A DNA stretch of 64,000 nucleotides from Streptomyces fragilis (lineage in GTDB: Bacteria; Actinomycetota; Actinomycetes; Streptomycetales; Streptomycetaceae), in NCBI RefSeq assembly GCF_003112515.1, contig NZ_BEVZ01000002.1, positions 1 to 64,000 on the forward strand, written 5' to 3'. Of this stretch, positions 22,901-29,828 are shown piece by piece. The translations under genes and the position numbers were made by a program. Under the pieces are notes generated by a model. That model was given only the letters and a program-made list of their open reading frames with translations. It searched no databases and had not been told where the DNA came from. Each line of letters begins with the position of its first letter. The first letter of the stretch is position 1.

Positions 22901-24720
22901 AAGGGCAGCCGGCCGGGCACGCCGGGCGCGGGGGAGACCAGCACCCGGTCCCGGGTGATGTCCTCGATCCGCCAGGAACTGGTGCCCAGCGTGAACACGT
23001 CGCCCACCCGCGACTCGTAGACCATCTCCTCGTCGAGCTCACCGACCCGGCCGCCGCCCTTCTTCGGGTCGGAGCCCGCGAGGAACACGCCGAACAGGCC
23101 GCGGTCGGGGATGGTGCCGCCCGAGGTGACGGCGAGCCGCTGGGCGCCGGGGCGGCCGGTGACCGTGCCGGTCACCCGGTCCCAGACCAGGCGGGGCCGC
23201 AGCTCGGCGAAGGCGTCCGAGGGGTAGCGGCCGGCCAGCATGTCGAGGACGCCGGTGAACGCGGACTCGGGCAGGGAGGCGAACGGCGCGGCCCGGCGGA
23301 CCACGGCCAGCAGGTCGTCCACCTGCCAGCCGTCCACCGAGGTCATCGCCACGATCTGCTGGGCCAGTACGTCGAGCGGATTGGCCGGCACGCGCAGCGA
23401 CTCGATGGACCCGGTCCGCATGCGCTCCGTCACCACGGCGGCCTGCACCAGGTCGCCCCGGTACTTGGGGAACACCACGCCGGTGGAGACGGCGCCCACC
23501 TGGTGGCCCGCGCGGCCCACGCGCTGCAGGCCGGAGGCGACCGACGGGGGCGACTCGACCTGGACGACCAGGTCGACGGCGCCCATGTCGATGCCCAGCT
23601 CCAGACTGGAGGTGGCGACCACCGCCGGCAGCCGCCCCGCCTTCAGGTCCTCCTCCACCTGGGCGCGCTGCTCCTTGGAGACCGAGCCGTGGTGCGCCCG
23701 CGCGATCACCGTGGGCGCGCCCTGCGCGGCGCCCGAACCGCCCATCAGCTCGGCGGGGGCGTGCTGTTCCGGCAGCGGCTCGCCGGTGGCGCGCTCGTAG
23801 GCGATCTCGTTGAGCCGGTTGCACAGCCGCTCCGCCAGACGGCGGGAGTTGACGAAGACGATGGTCGAGCGGTGCGACTGGACCAGGTCGGCGATGCGCT
23901 CCTCCACGGAGGGCCAGATCGACGGCCGTTCGCCGTCCTTGCCGGCGTCCGAGGCGGGCGAGCCGCCCAGCTCGCCCATGTCCTCCACGGGGACGACCAC
24001 CGACAGGTCGAACTCCTTGCCGGACGGCGGCTGGACGATCTCCACCCGGCGCTGCGGGGAGAGGTAGCGGGCGACCTCGTCGACCGGGCGGACGGTGGCC
24101 GACAGGCCGATCCGGCGGGCCGGGCGCGGCAGCAGCTCGTCCAGCCGCTCCAGGGAGAGCGCCAGGTGGGCGCCGCGCTTGGTGCCCGCCACCGCGTGCA
24201 CCTCGTCGAGGATCACCGTCTCGACGCCGGTCAGCGCCTCCCGGGTGGCCGAGGTCAGCATCAGGAACAGGGACTCGGGCGTGGTGATCAGGATGTCCGG
24301 CGGCCGGTTGGCCAGCGCGCGGCGCTCGGCGGGCGGGGTGTCGCCGGAACGGATGCCCACCCGCACCTCGGGCTCGGGCAGACCGAGGCGCACCGCCTCC
24401 TGCCGGATGCCGGTCAGCGGGCTGCGCAGATTGCGCTCCACGTCCACCGCGAGGGCCTTCAGCGGCGAGACGTACAGCACCCGGCAGCGCTTCTTCGGCT
24501 CGGCGGGCGGTGGGGTGGACGTCAGCTGGTCGAGGGCGGCGAGGAAGGCGGCCAGGGTCTTGCCGGAACCGGTGGGCGCCACCACCAGCACGTCCGACCC
24601 CTCGCCGATGGCCTGCCAGGCGCCCGCCTGGGCGGAGGTGGGCGCGGTGAAGGCGCCCGTGAACCAGCCGCGGGTCGCGGGGGAGAAGCCTGCCAGAGCG
24701 GGGTGGGGGGTGCCGGCCAT
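19909..24720 (-). CDS. lhr: large ATP-dependent helicase Lhr
   Basis: A 1603-residue superfamily-2 helicase of the Lhr (large helicase-related) class, a 3'-5' DNA and RNA:DNA translocase implicated in repair. N-terminal RecA domains carry Walker A APTGSGKT (about residues 48-55), DEVHAV as motif II, SAT as motif III (LSATV), and the second domain ends with QRVGRAGH as motif VI. Winged-helix, beta-barrel and HTH regions follow, then a long C-terminal domain. A proline/glycine-rich insert around 1450-1500 is low complexity. ATG 24720 is chosen because a damage-type promoter places the transcript start at this codon; the frame continues upstream without any ribosome site. Confidence 0.95.
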   Translation of the reverse strand: MAGTPHPALAGFSPATRGWFTGAFTAPTSAQAGAWQAIGEGSDVLVVAPTGSGKTLAAFLAALDQLTSTPPPAEPKKRCRVLYVSPLKALAVDVERNLRSPLTGIRQEAVRLGLPEPEVRVGIRSGDTPPAERRALANRPPDILITTPESLFLMLTSATREALTGVETVILDEVHAVAGTKRGAHLALSLERLDELLPRPARRIGLSATVRPVDEVARYLSPQRRVEIVQPPSGKEFDLSVVVPVEDMGELGGSPASDAGKDGERPSIWPSVEERIADLVQSHRSTIVFVNSRRLAERLCNRLNEIAYERATGEPLPEQHAPAELMGGSGAAQGAPTVIARAHHGSVSKEQRAQVEEDLKAGRLPAVVATSSLELGIDMGAVDLVVQVESPPSVASGLQRVGRAGHQVGAVSTGVVFPKYRGDLVQAAVVTERMRTGSIESLRVPANPLDVLAQQIVAMTSVDGWQVDDLLAVVRRAAPFASLPESAFTGVLDMLAGRYPSDAFAELRPRLVWDRVTGTVTGRPGAQRLAVTSGGTIPDRGLFGVFLAGSDPKKGGGRVGELDEEMVYESRVGDVFTLGTSSWRIEDITRDRVLVSPAPGVPGRLPFWKGDQLGRPLELGRAVGAFLREVGALSEEDARLRLLAAGLDAWAADNVIAYLTEQRQACGHVPDDRTIVVERFRDELGDWRVVVHSPFGAQVHAPWALALSARLSERYGMDAQVMHADDGIVLRLPDADLMGLDLLDQEPSRAGTEYDGEKAPVGAADVVFDKGDVPQLVTDQVGGSALFASRFRECAARALLLPRRNPGKRTPLWQQRQRASQLLSVAGEFGSFPIVLETIRECLQDVFDVPGLTELMGDIESRKVRLVEVTTPEPSPFARSLLFGYVAQFLYEGDSPLAERRAAALSLDSRLLAELLGQAELRELLDAEVLAELERELQWLTEDRRVKDSEGVADLLRLLGPLTGAELAERGAEPGWAEELASARRAIRVRIAGADHWAAVEDAGRLRDALGTALPVGVPEAFTEPVKDPLGDLLARYARTHGPFTSASAAARFGLGVAVTEGALRRLAASGRVVEGEFHPAGIGQEWCDATVLRRLRRRSLAALREELEPAPPAALAQFLPQWQHIGRGHTLRGVDGLVRAVEQLQGASVPASALEKLVLPSRVSGYTPALLDELTSAGELVWAGAGSLPGKDGWVSLYLADTAPLLLPPAHPLELTALHESVLTALSGGYGLFFRQIGDQVRATTHPDVTDPQLADALWDLAWSGRLTNDTLAPMRALLGSGRTAGSTAHRARRSVPRGRYGSLAASAHRPASRTGPPTVAGRWSLLPEREGDATVRSTALARTLLDRHGVVTRGAVGAEGVEGGFSAVYRVLAALEEVGQARRGYVVEGLGAAQFAMEGAVDRLRATANARERGEASPPADPWGGTAPGATDGDGGSDDGFPQPWGPAPIAGPSGGPGTFAGRPGGRRDAGASRAVVLAAADPANAYGAALGWPEPPGGAGHKPGRKAGSLVVLVDGELVLYMERGGKSLLAWPAEPDLPADRDARLREAAEALAGAARAGSLGTVTVERVNGEPALSAPPGAVLEGAGFVATPRGLRMRA

Positions 24721-24726
24721 GGATCC

Positions 24727-24749
24727 ATCCTGCACCCCGGCACCGACAG
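24727..24749 (-). promoter_or_regulatory. RecA-independent (PafBC-type) damage promoter of lhr
   Basis: Read on the minus strand: CTGTCGGTG, an 8-base spacer, CAGGAT, then 6 bases and the lhr ATG. The mycobacterial RecA-NDp consensus is tTGTCRGTG-N8-TANNNT; this fits at all but the first base of each half. The 6-nt gap to the start codon implies a leaderless mRNA. Confidence 0.6.
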
Positions 24750-24807
24750 TCGCCGCCCGCCTGCCCGGACGACCGCCGCCGCGCACCTGCCCGAATATCG
24801 AACACAT

Positions 24808-24837
24808 CGACCCGCTCGGGGCGCACCTGCCTAGGCT
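24808..24837 (+). promoter_or_regulatory. leaderless promoter of azlC
   Basis: TCGACC (24808-24813), an 18-base spacer and TAGGCT (24832-24837), ending 6 nt before GTG 24844. No ribosome-binding site precedes the codon. Confidence 0.5.
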
Positions 24838-24843
24838 GCGTGT

Positions 24844-25680
24844 GTGGCACACGAGACAGCACATACGGAACGTCCCGAGCCCGCGGACACCGGCGGCGGC
24901 AAGGCCGACGCGGCGGTGGTCCGGGACGCGCTCGGGGTCGGCGTCGCCGTGGGGCTGTCCGGCTTCGCCTTCGGAGTGACCTCCGCGGGCGCCGGACTGA
25001 CCCTGCTGCAGACGTGCGTGACGAGCCTGCTCATCTTCACCGGGGCGTCGCAGTTCGCCCTGGTGGGAGCGCTGGCGGCGGGTGGCAACCCCTTCACGGC
25101 GGCGGCCGGGGCCTTCTTCCTGGGCGTGCGCAACGCCTTCTACGGGCTGCGCCTGTCGCAGTTGCTGGCGCTGCGGAGGCCGGTGCGGCCCGTCGCGGCG
25201 CAGTGGGTGATCGACGAGACGACCGCGGTGGCGCTGGCCCAGCCCGACCGGCGTTCGGCCCGGCTCGGCTTCACGGTCACCGGCGCCACCCTCTACGTGC
25301 TGTGGAACGTCACCACGCTGCTCGGCGCGCTGGGCGCGGAGGCCATCGGGGACACCGACGCCTGGGGGCTGGACGCCGCCGGTCCCGCCGTCTTCCTGGC
25401 GCTGCTGGCGCCGATGCTGCGGGGCACGGTGGAGCGGGCGGTGGCCGTGGTCGCGGTGGTGCTCGGGCTCGGCCTGCTGCCGGTGCTGCCGGCCGGGGTG
25501 CCGGTGCTGGTGGCGGGGCTGGCCGCGCCCCTGGTGCTGTACGTCCAGGGGCGACGGGGGGCCCGGCGTGGTGCCGCACCGCCGGCCGCCGGCTCCCGGG
25601 GCGCGGTGGACGACGAGGCCGCCGTCGGCTCCGGCGGCGCGGACGAGACCGGAGCAGGACGCGGGGAGGAGCGGGAGTGA
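24844..25680 (+). CDS. azlC: branched-chain amino acid exporter, large subunit AzlC
   Basis: A 278-residue membrane protein of the AzlC/BrnF family, which with a small AzlD/BrnE subunit exports branched-chain amino acids. After a polar N terminus (1-27) there are about five or six hydrophobic helices; the motif FGVTSAGAGLTLLQTCVTSLLIFTGASQF and the FLGVRNAFYGLRLS segment are typical. The C terminus is a Gly/Ala/Glu-rich soluble tail. GTG 24844 follows TAGGCT at leaderless spacing. The stop overlaps the azlD start (GTGA). It is divergent from lhr across 123 bp. Confidence 0.9.
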   Translation: MAHETAHTERPEPADTGGGKADAAVVRDALGVGVAVGLSGFAFGVTSAGAGLTLLQTCVTSLLIFTGASQFALVGALAAGGNPFTAAAGAFFLGVRNAFYGLRLSQLLALRRPVRPVAAQWVIDETTAVALAQPDRRSARLGFTVTGATLYVLWNVTTLLGALGAEAIGDTDAWGLDAAGPAVFLALLAPMLRGTVERAVAVVAVVLGLGLLPVLPAGVPVLVAGLAAPLVLYVQGRRGARRGAAPPAAGSRGAVDDEAAVGSGGADETGAGRGEERE

Positions 25681-25982
25681 ACGTCTGGATCGCGATCGGG
25701 CTGACGGCGGTGGGCTGCTACGCCGTGAAGCTGGCCGGACTGCTGGTGCCGGGCGCCGTGCTGGAGCGGCCGCTGGTGCGGCGCCTCGCGGCGCTGCTCC
25801 CGGTGGCCCTGCTGGCGGCGCTCACGGCGCAGCAGACGTTCGGCGACGGGCGGGAGCTGGTGCTGGACGCCAGGGTGCTGGGCGTGGGCGCGGCGGGGGT
25901 GGCGCTGCTCCTGCGGGCGCCGTTCCTCGTGGTGGTGGGGGTCGCGGTGGCCGTCACGGCGGGGGTGCGGGCGCTGGCGTGA
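25677..25982 (+). CDS. azlD: branched-chain amino acid exporter, small subunit AzlD
   Basis: A 101-residue hydrophobic protein with about four short membrane segments, the size of AzlD/BrnE partners of AzlC. The start NVWIAIGLTAVGCYAVKLAGLLVP and the middle LAALLPVALLAALTAQQTF match that family. GTG overlaps the azlC TGA by GTGA, so the two subunits are translationally coupled. Confidence 0.87.
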   Translation: MNVWIAIGLTAVGCYAVKLAGLLVPGAVLERPLVRRLAALLPVALLAALTAQQTFGDGRELVLDARVLGVGAAGVALLLRAPFLVVVGVAVAVTAGVRALA

Positions 25983-26006
25983 CCTCGGAGGGCGGATACT
26001 GGAGGC

Positions 26007-26201
26007 ATGCGGTTGACGGTCTTCTGGCAGCGGATGGCGGATCACTTCGGTCCGGGGTACGCCGACTCCTTCGCGCGCGACCATGTGATGACGGAGCTGG
26101 GCGGGCGCACCGTCCACCAGGCTCTGGACGCCGGCTGGGAGGCCAAGGACGTGTGGCGGGCGGTGTGCGCCGCGATGGGCGTCCCGCCGGAAAAGCGCTG
26201 A
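26007..26201 (+). CDS. DUF3046 family protein
   Basis: A 64-residue protein of the actinobacterial DUF3046 family, found upstream of recA in many actinomycetes (context known; function unknown). It starts MRLTVFWQRMADHFG and is a compact, mostly helical, soluble protein with three Trp residues. GGAGG lies close to ATG 26007, and GATACT just upstream could act as a -10. Its conserved placement near recA-recX suggests a role tied to DNA repair, but nothing in the sequence shows one. Confidence 0.88.
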   Translation: MRLTVFWQRMADHFGPGYADSFARDHVMTELGGRTVHQALDAGWEAKDVWRAVCAAMGVPPEKR

Positions 26202-26249
26202 ATCGCCGAGAGGTGTTCCCACCCTCGCGGGGTGGGCGAGACTTGACGC

Positions 26250-27629
26250 GTGACAGGGCCTGAGGGGACAGAGAGCAGCAAGGGGACGGACGCGACGGCG
26301 GCCGCCGCGGACCCCGGAGTACCGCCCCAGCGGCCCGAGGCGCCACCGCCCTCCGCCGAGGTGCCACCGCCCTCCGCCGATGTGCCGCCCGCCGCCCGCG
26401 AGGCGTCGCCGGCCGTCCCCGGGGTGCCGCGGGACGCGGTCGCCGCGTCGCGGCCCGCCGGTGGCGAGCCGGGCGCGGCGGACGGGACGCGTGCCGCCCG
26501 GATGCCCCGGTGGCTGCCGCGGGCCATGGTGCTCGCGCTGGCCCTGGTCGCCGTGTTCCAGCTGGGCAGCTGGGCCTTCCACCGGCTGACCGGCCTGCTG
26601 ATCAACGTGCTGATCGCCTTCTTCCTGGCGCTCGCCATCGAACCCGCGGTCGGCTGGATGGCGTCCCGCGGGATCCGGCGGGGCGTGGCGGCCTGCCTGG
26701 TCTTCCTCGGCGTGCTGGCCGGCACGGCCGGCTTCGTCACCCTGATGAGCACGATGCTCGCCGACCAGGTCATCCGGATCATCGAGGACTTCCCCGATTA
26801 CCTGGACTCGGTGATCAACTGGATCAACGTCCACTTCGACACCGAACTGCGCCGGGTCGACGTCCAGGAGAGCCTGCTCAGCTCGGACCGGCTGCGCGCG
26901 TACGTCGAGGACAGCGCCAGCGGGGTGCTGGACGTGTCCGCGCAAGTGCTCGGCGGCCTGTTCCAGCTGCTGACCGTCACCCTGTTCTCGTTCTACTTCG
27001 CCGCCGACGGCCCTCGCCTGCGGCGCGCGCTGTGCTCCGTGCTGCCTCCCGCCAAGCAGGCCGAGGTGCTGCGCGCCTGGGAGATCGCCGTCGACAAGAC
27101 CGGCGGCTACATCTACTCGCGGGGCCTGATGGCGCTGATCTCCGGACTGGCCCACTTCTTCCTGCTGCAGGCCATGGAGGTGCCCTACGCGCCGGTGCTG
27201 GCGGTCTGGGTGGGCCTGGTGTCGCAGTTCATCCCGACCATCGGTACCTACCTCGCGGGCGCGCTGCCGATGCTGATCGCCTTCACGGTGAACCCCTGGT
27301 ACGCGTTGTGGGTGCTGGTCTTCGTGGTGGTGTACCAGCAGTTCGAGAACTACCTGCTGCAGCCGAAGCTGACCGCGCGGACCGTGGACATCCACCCGGC
27401 GGTCGCCTTCGGCTCGGTGATCGCCGGCACCGCGCTGCTGGGCGCGGTCGGCGCGCTGATCGCGATCCCGGCCGTGGCGACCCTGCAGGCGTTCCTGGGG
27501 GCCTACGTGAAGCGGTACGACGTGACGGACGACCCGCGGGTGCACGGCCGTCCGCGGAGGGCCGCGGACGAGGCCGCCCGCGGGCTGTTCCGCCGGGTCC
27601 GGGGGCTCCGGCGCGGTTCCCGGGTGTGA
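26250..27629 (+). CDS. AI-2E family transporter (PerM-type permease)
   Basis: A 459-residue integral membrane protein of the AI-2E/UPF0118 family. A disordered Pro/Ala-rich N terminus (1-90) is followed by about eight membrane segments in the usual pattern: helices at about 92-150, a large soluble loop (about 175-235), then helices to residue 425. The family motifs QFIPTIGTYLAGALP and QQFENYLLQPKL are present. Members export signalling or unknown small molecules; no substrate can be assigned. The C terminus is Arg-rich. GTG 26250 follows AGACTT at short spacing with no ribosome site, so a leaderless start is possible. Confidence 0.88.
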   Translation: MTGPEGTESSKGTDATAAAADPGVPPQRPEAPPPSAEVPPPSADVPPAAREASPAVPGVPRDAVAASRPAGGEPGAADGTRAARMPRWLPRAMVLALALVAVFQLGSWAFHRLTGLLINVLIAFFLALAIEPAVGWMASRGIRRGVAACLVFLGVLAGTAGFVTLMSTMLADQVIRIIEDFPDYLDSVINWINVHFDTELRRVDVQESLLSSDRLRAYVEDSASGVLDVSAQVLGGLFQLLTVTLFSFYFAADGPRLRRALCSVLPPAKQAEVLRAWEIAVDKTGGYIYSRGLMALISGLAHFFLLQAMEVPYAPVLAVWVGLVSQFIPTIGTYLAGALPMLIAFTVNPWYALWVLVFVVVYQQFENYLLQPKLTARTVDIHPAVAFGSVIAGTALLGAVGALIAIPAVATLQAFLGAYVKRYDVTDDPRVHGRPRRAADEAARGLFRRVRGLRRGSRV

Positions 27630-27674
27630 ATCCGGTGGGGCCGGGCACGCCCTCGTCATGATTTGACACGAAAA

Positions 27675-27691
27675 TCGAACAAGCATTCTCA
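27675..27691 (+). promoter_or_regulatory. LexA-type SOS box at the distal recA promoter
   Basis: TCGAAC-AAGC-ATTC resembles the Gram-positive LexA box (GAAC-N4-GTTC) with one change. It lies just after a consensus-like TTGACA (27663-27668), so LexA bound here would block RNA polymerase. Confidence 0.65.
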
Positions 27692-27798
27692 TGGGGATGC
27701 CGGTGGTCCTCGGGCATCCGTCTCGCAACGGTACTTCTGTACGGTTTGAGGTGAGATGCGCCCGAGTTTTCCACAGGGTGGACGGGCGTCGGGGCGCG

Positions 27799-27821
27799 TT
27801 GTCAGTGGCAGGCGTTAGCGT
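27799..27821 (+). promoter_or_regulatory. RecA-independent (PafBC-type) damage promoter of recA
   Basis: TTGTCAGTG (27799-27807), an 8-base spacer and TAGCGT (27816-27821) match the RecA-NDp consensus tTGTCRGTG-N8-TANNNT at every defined position. The start point would fall near 27828, 37 nt before the recA ATG. Confidence 0.78.
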
Positions 27822-27864
27822 CTTTGACGTGAAGCGATCGACTCAAGCAAACCGGGTGGAACCC

Positions 27865-28989
27865 ATGGCAGGAACCGACCGCGAGAAGGCGCTGGAAACA
27901 GCCCTCGCGCAGATTGAACGGCAATTCGGCAAGGGCGCGGTCATGCGTATGGGCGACCGCACCCAGGAGCCCATCGAGGTCATCCCGACCGGCTCGACCG
28001 CCCTGGACGTGGCGCTCGGCGTCGGCGGCCTGCCGCGCGGCCGGGTGGTGGAGATCTACGGCCCCGAGTCCTCCGGCAAGACCACGCTGACCCTGCACGC
28101 GGTGGCGAACGCGCAGAAGGCCGGCGGCCAGGTGGCGTTCGTCGACGCGGAGCACGCGCTCGACCCCGAGTACGCCCGCAAGCTCGGCGTGGACGTCGAC
28201 AACCTGATCCTCTCGCAGCCCGACAACGGCGAGCAGGCGCTGGAGATCGTGGACATGCTGGTCCGCTCCGGCGCGCTCGACCTGATCGTCATCGACTCCG
28301 TCGCGGCGCTGGTCCCGCGTGCGGAGATCGAGGGCGAGATGGGCGACAGTCACGTGGGTCTGCAGGCCCGTCTGATGAGCCAGGCGCTGCGGAAGATCAC
28401 CAGCGCGCTCAACCAGTCCAAGACCACGGCGATCTTCATCAACCAGCTCCGCGAGAAGATCGGCGTCATGTTCGGCTCCCCGGAGACCACGACCGGTGGC
28501 CGGGCGCTGAAGTTCTACGCCTCGGTGCGCATCGACATCCGCCGCATCGAGACCCTGAAGGACGGCACGGACGCGGTCGGCAACCGCACCCGCTGCAAGG
28601 TGGTCAAGAACAAGGTGGCCCCGCCGTTCAAGCAGGCCGAGTTCGACATCCTCTACGGCCAGGGCATCAGCCGCGAGGGCGGCCTGATCGACATGGGCGT
28701 CGAGCACGGCTTCGTCCGCAAGGCCGGTGCCTGGTACACGTACGAGGGCGACCAGCTCGGCCAGGGCAAGGAGAACGCCCGCAACTTCCTCAAGGACAAC
28801 CCCGCCCTGGCGGAGGAGATCGAGCGGAAGATCAAGACCAAGCTCGGCGTCATCAAGCCGACCGAGGAGGAGGCCGCCGCGGCTGCCACCGAGCCGGCCG
28901 CCGCCGGCGAGGGCGCGGACGCCGCCAAGGCCGTCCCGGCTCCCACCACCCGGGCCACCAAGGCCAAGGCCGCGGCGGCCAAGGGCTGA
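27865..28989 (+). CDS. recA: recombinase RecA
   Basis: A 374-residue RecA, the strand-exchange ATPase of homologous recombination and the co-protease that triggers LexA cleavage. Walker A GPESSGKT is at residues 66-73, Walker [11 protein letters not shown] at about 140, and the DNA-binding loops around MSQALRKIT and [12 protein letters not shown] are intact. The C-terminal 45 residues form an Ala/Lys-rich tail typical of Streptomyces, unlike the acidic tail of E. coli RecA. ATG 27865 with GGTGGA upstream is the start; recX begins 3 nt after the stop. Two damage-responsive elements lie in the 235-bp upstream region. Confidence 0.98.
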   Translation: MAGTDREKALETALAQIERQFGKGAVMRMGDRTQEPIEVIPTGSTALDVALGVGGLPRGRVVEIYGPESSGKTTLTLHAVANAQKAGGQVAFVDAEHALDPEYARKLGVDVDNLILSQPDNGEQALEIVDMLVRSGALDLIVIDSVAALVPRAEIEGEMGDSHVGLQARLMSQALRKITSALNQSKTTAIFINQLREKIGVMFGSPETTTGGRALKFYASVRIDIRRIETLKDGTDAVGNRTRCKVVKNKVAPPFKQAEFDILYGQGISREGGLIDMGVEHGFVRKAGAWYTYEGDQLGQGKENARNFLKDNPALAEEIERKIKTKLGVIKPTEEEAAAAATEPAAAGEGADAAKAVPAPTTRATKAKAAAAKG

Positions 28990-28992
28990 TCC

Positions 28993-29661
28993 GTGACGCG
29001 CCGAACCGAATGGGCCGGTGAGGCCGGCCCCGACGACGAGGCCGGCCCGCCCGGTCCGGCCCGTCGTCCCGGTCGCGGCAGTCGCAAGAGCCGCGGGACG
29101 CGCGGCGAGCAGGTCGATCGCATCGCTCACGACGGTGACCGCGGGGATCCGGCCGAGCGGGCGCGGGGCATCTGCCTGCGTCTGCTCACCGGGTCCCCGC
29201 GGACCCGCAAGCAGCTCGCCGACGCCCTGCGCAAGCGGGAGATCCCCGACGACGTCGCCGAGGAGGTGCTCACCCGCTTCGAGGAGGTGGGCCTGATCGA
29301 CGACGGCGCCTTCGCCGGAGCGTGGGTGGAGTCCCGCCACCACGGCCGGGGTCTGGCCCGGCGCGCCCTCGCCCGCGAGCTGCGGACCAAGGGCGTGGAT
29401 TCCTCGCTGATCGACGAGGCGGTCTCCCGGCTCGACAGCGACCAGGAGGAGGCCACTGCCCGCGACCTGGTCGCCCGCAAGCTGCGCTCCACCCGGGGTC
29501 TGGACCGCGACAAGCGGATGCGCCGTCTCGCCGGGATGCTCGCCCGCAAGGGCTACCCGGAGGGCCTGGCCCTGCGCGTGGTCCGCGAGGCGCTGGAGGC
29601 CGAGGGCGAGGAGCTGGAGTTCGACGAGTACGCCGGGGCGTCCGGGGACGACGCCTGCTGA
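28993..29661 (+). CDS. recX: regulatory protein RecX
   Basis: RecX binds RecA filaments and limits their activity. The 222-residue protein has a polar, basic leader (1-50) and then the three-helix RecX repeats, with recognisable ARGICLRLLTGSPRTRKQLADAL and GLIDDGAFAGAWVESRHHGRGLARRALARELR segments. Only 3 nt separate it from recA, so the two are cotranscribed and RecX rises with RecA after damage. The N-terminal extension is longer than in E. coli RecX but normal for actinomycetes. Confidence 0.95.
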   Translation: MTRRTEWAGEAGPDDEAGPPGPARRPGRGSRKSRGTRGEQVDRIAHDGDRGDPAERARGICLRLLTGSPRTRKQLADALRKREIPDDVAEEVLTRFEEVGLIDDGAFAGAWVESRHHGRGLARRALARELRTKGVDSSLIDEAVSRLDSDQEEATARDLVARKLRSTRGLDRDKRMRRLAGMLARKGYPEGLALRVVREALEAEGEELEFDEYAGASGDDAC

Positions 29662-29730
29662 CCGGGCGCCCGACGTCCATTCGACCCGACGCCCTCCGCC
29701 CCGCCACCCCCCCCGGATCCGGCCGCGCCG

Positions 29731-29750
29731 CAGGGCGGGCCACCGCCCTG
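29731..29750. terminator. hairpin between convergent recX and monooxygenase genes
   Basis: CAGGGCGG-GCCA-CCGCCCTG, a perfect 8-bp stem in the 167-bp convergent gap. It could stop transcripts from both sides. Confidence 0.5.
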
Positions 29751-29828
29751 GACAGCGGGTCCCCAGGCGCTGACGGCGATGCACAGGCCGACGCCCCGCC
29801 CGCTCCGGCCGGGGCCCGCAGGCGACGC

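Noticed and set aside
24780..24815. LexA box between lhr and azlC (TCGAACACATCGAC)
   Set aside because: Only the left half fits; the right half lacks GTTC or a close variant.
19603..24834. 1700-codon plus-strand frame opposite lhr
   Set aside because: No domain, no start signal, and low-complexity antisense composition. Lhr on the minus strand explains the region.
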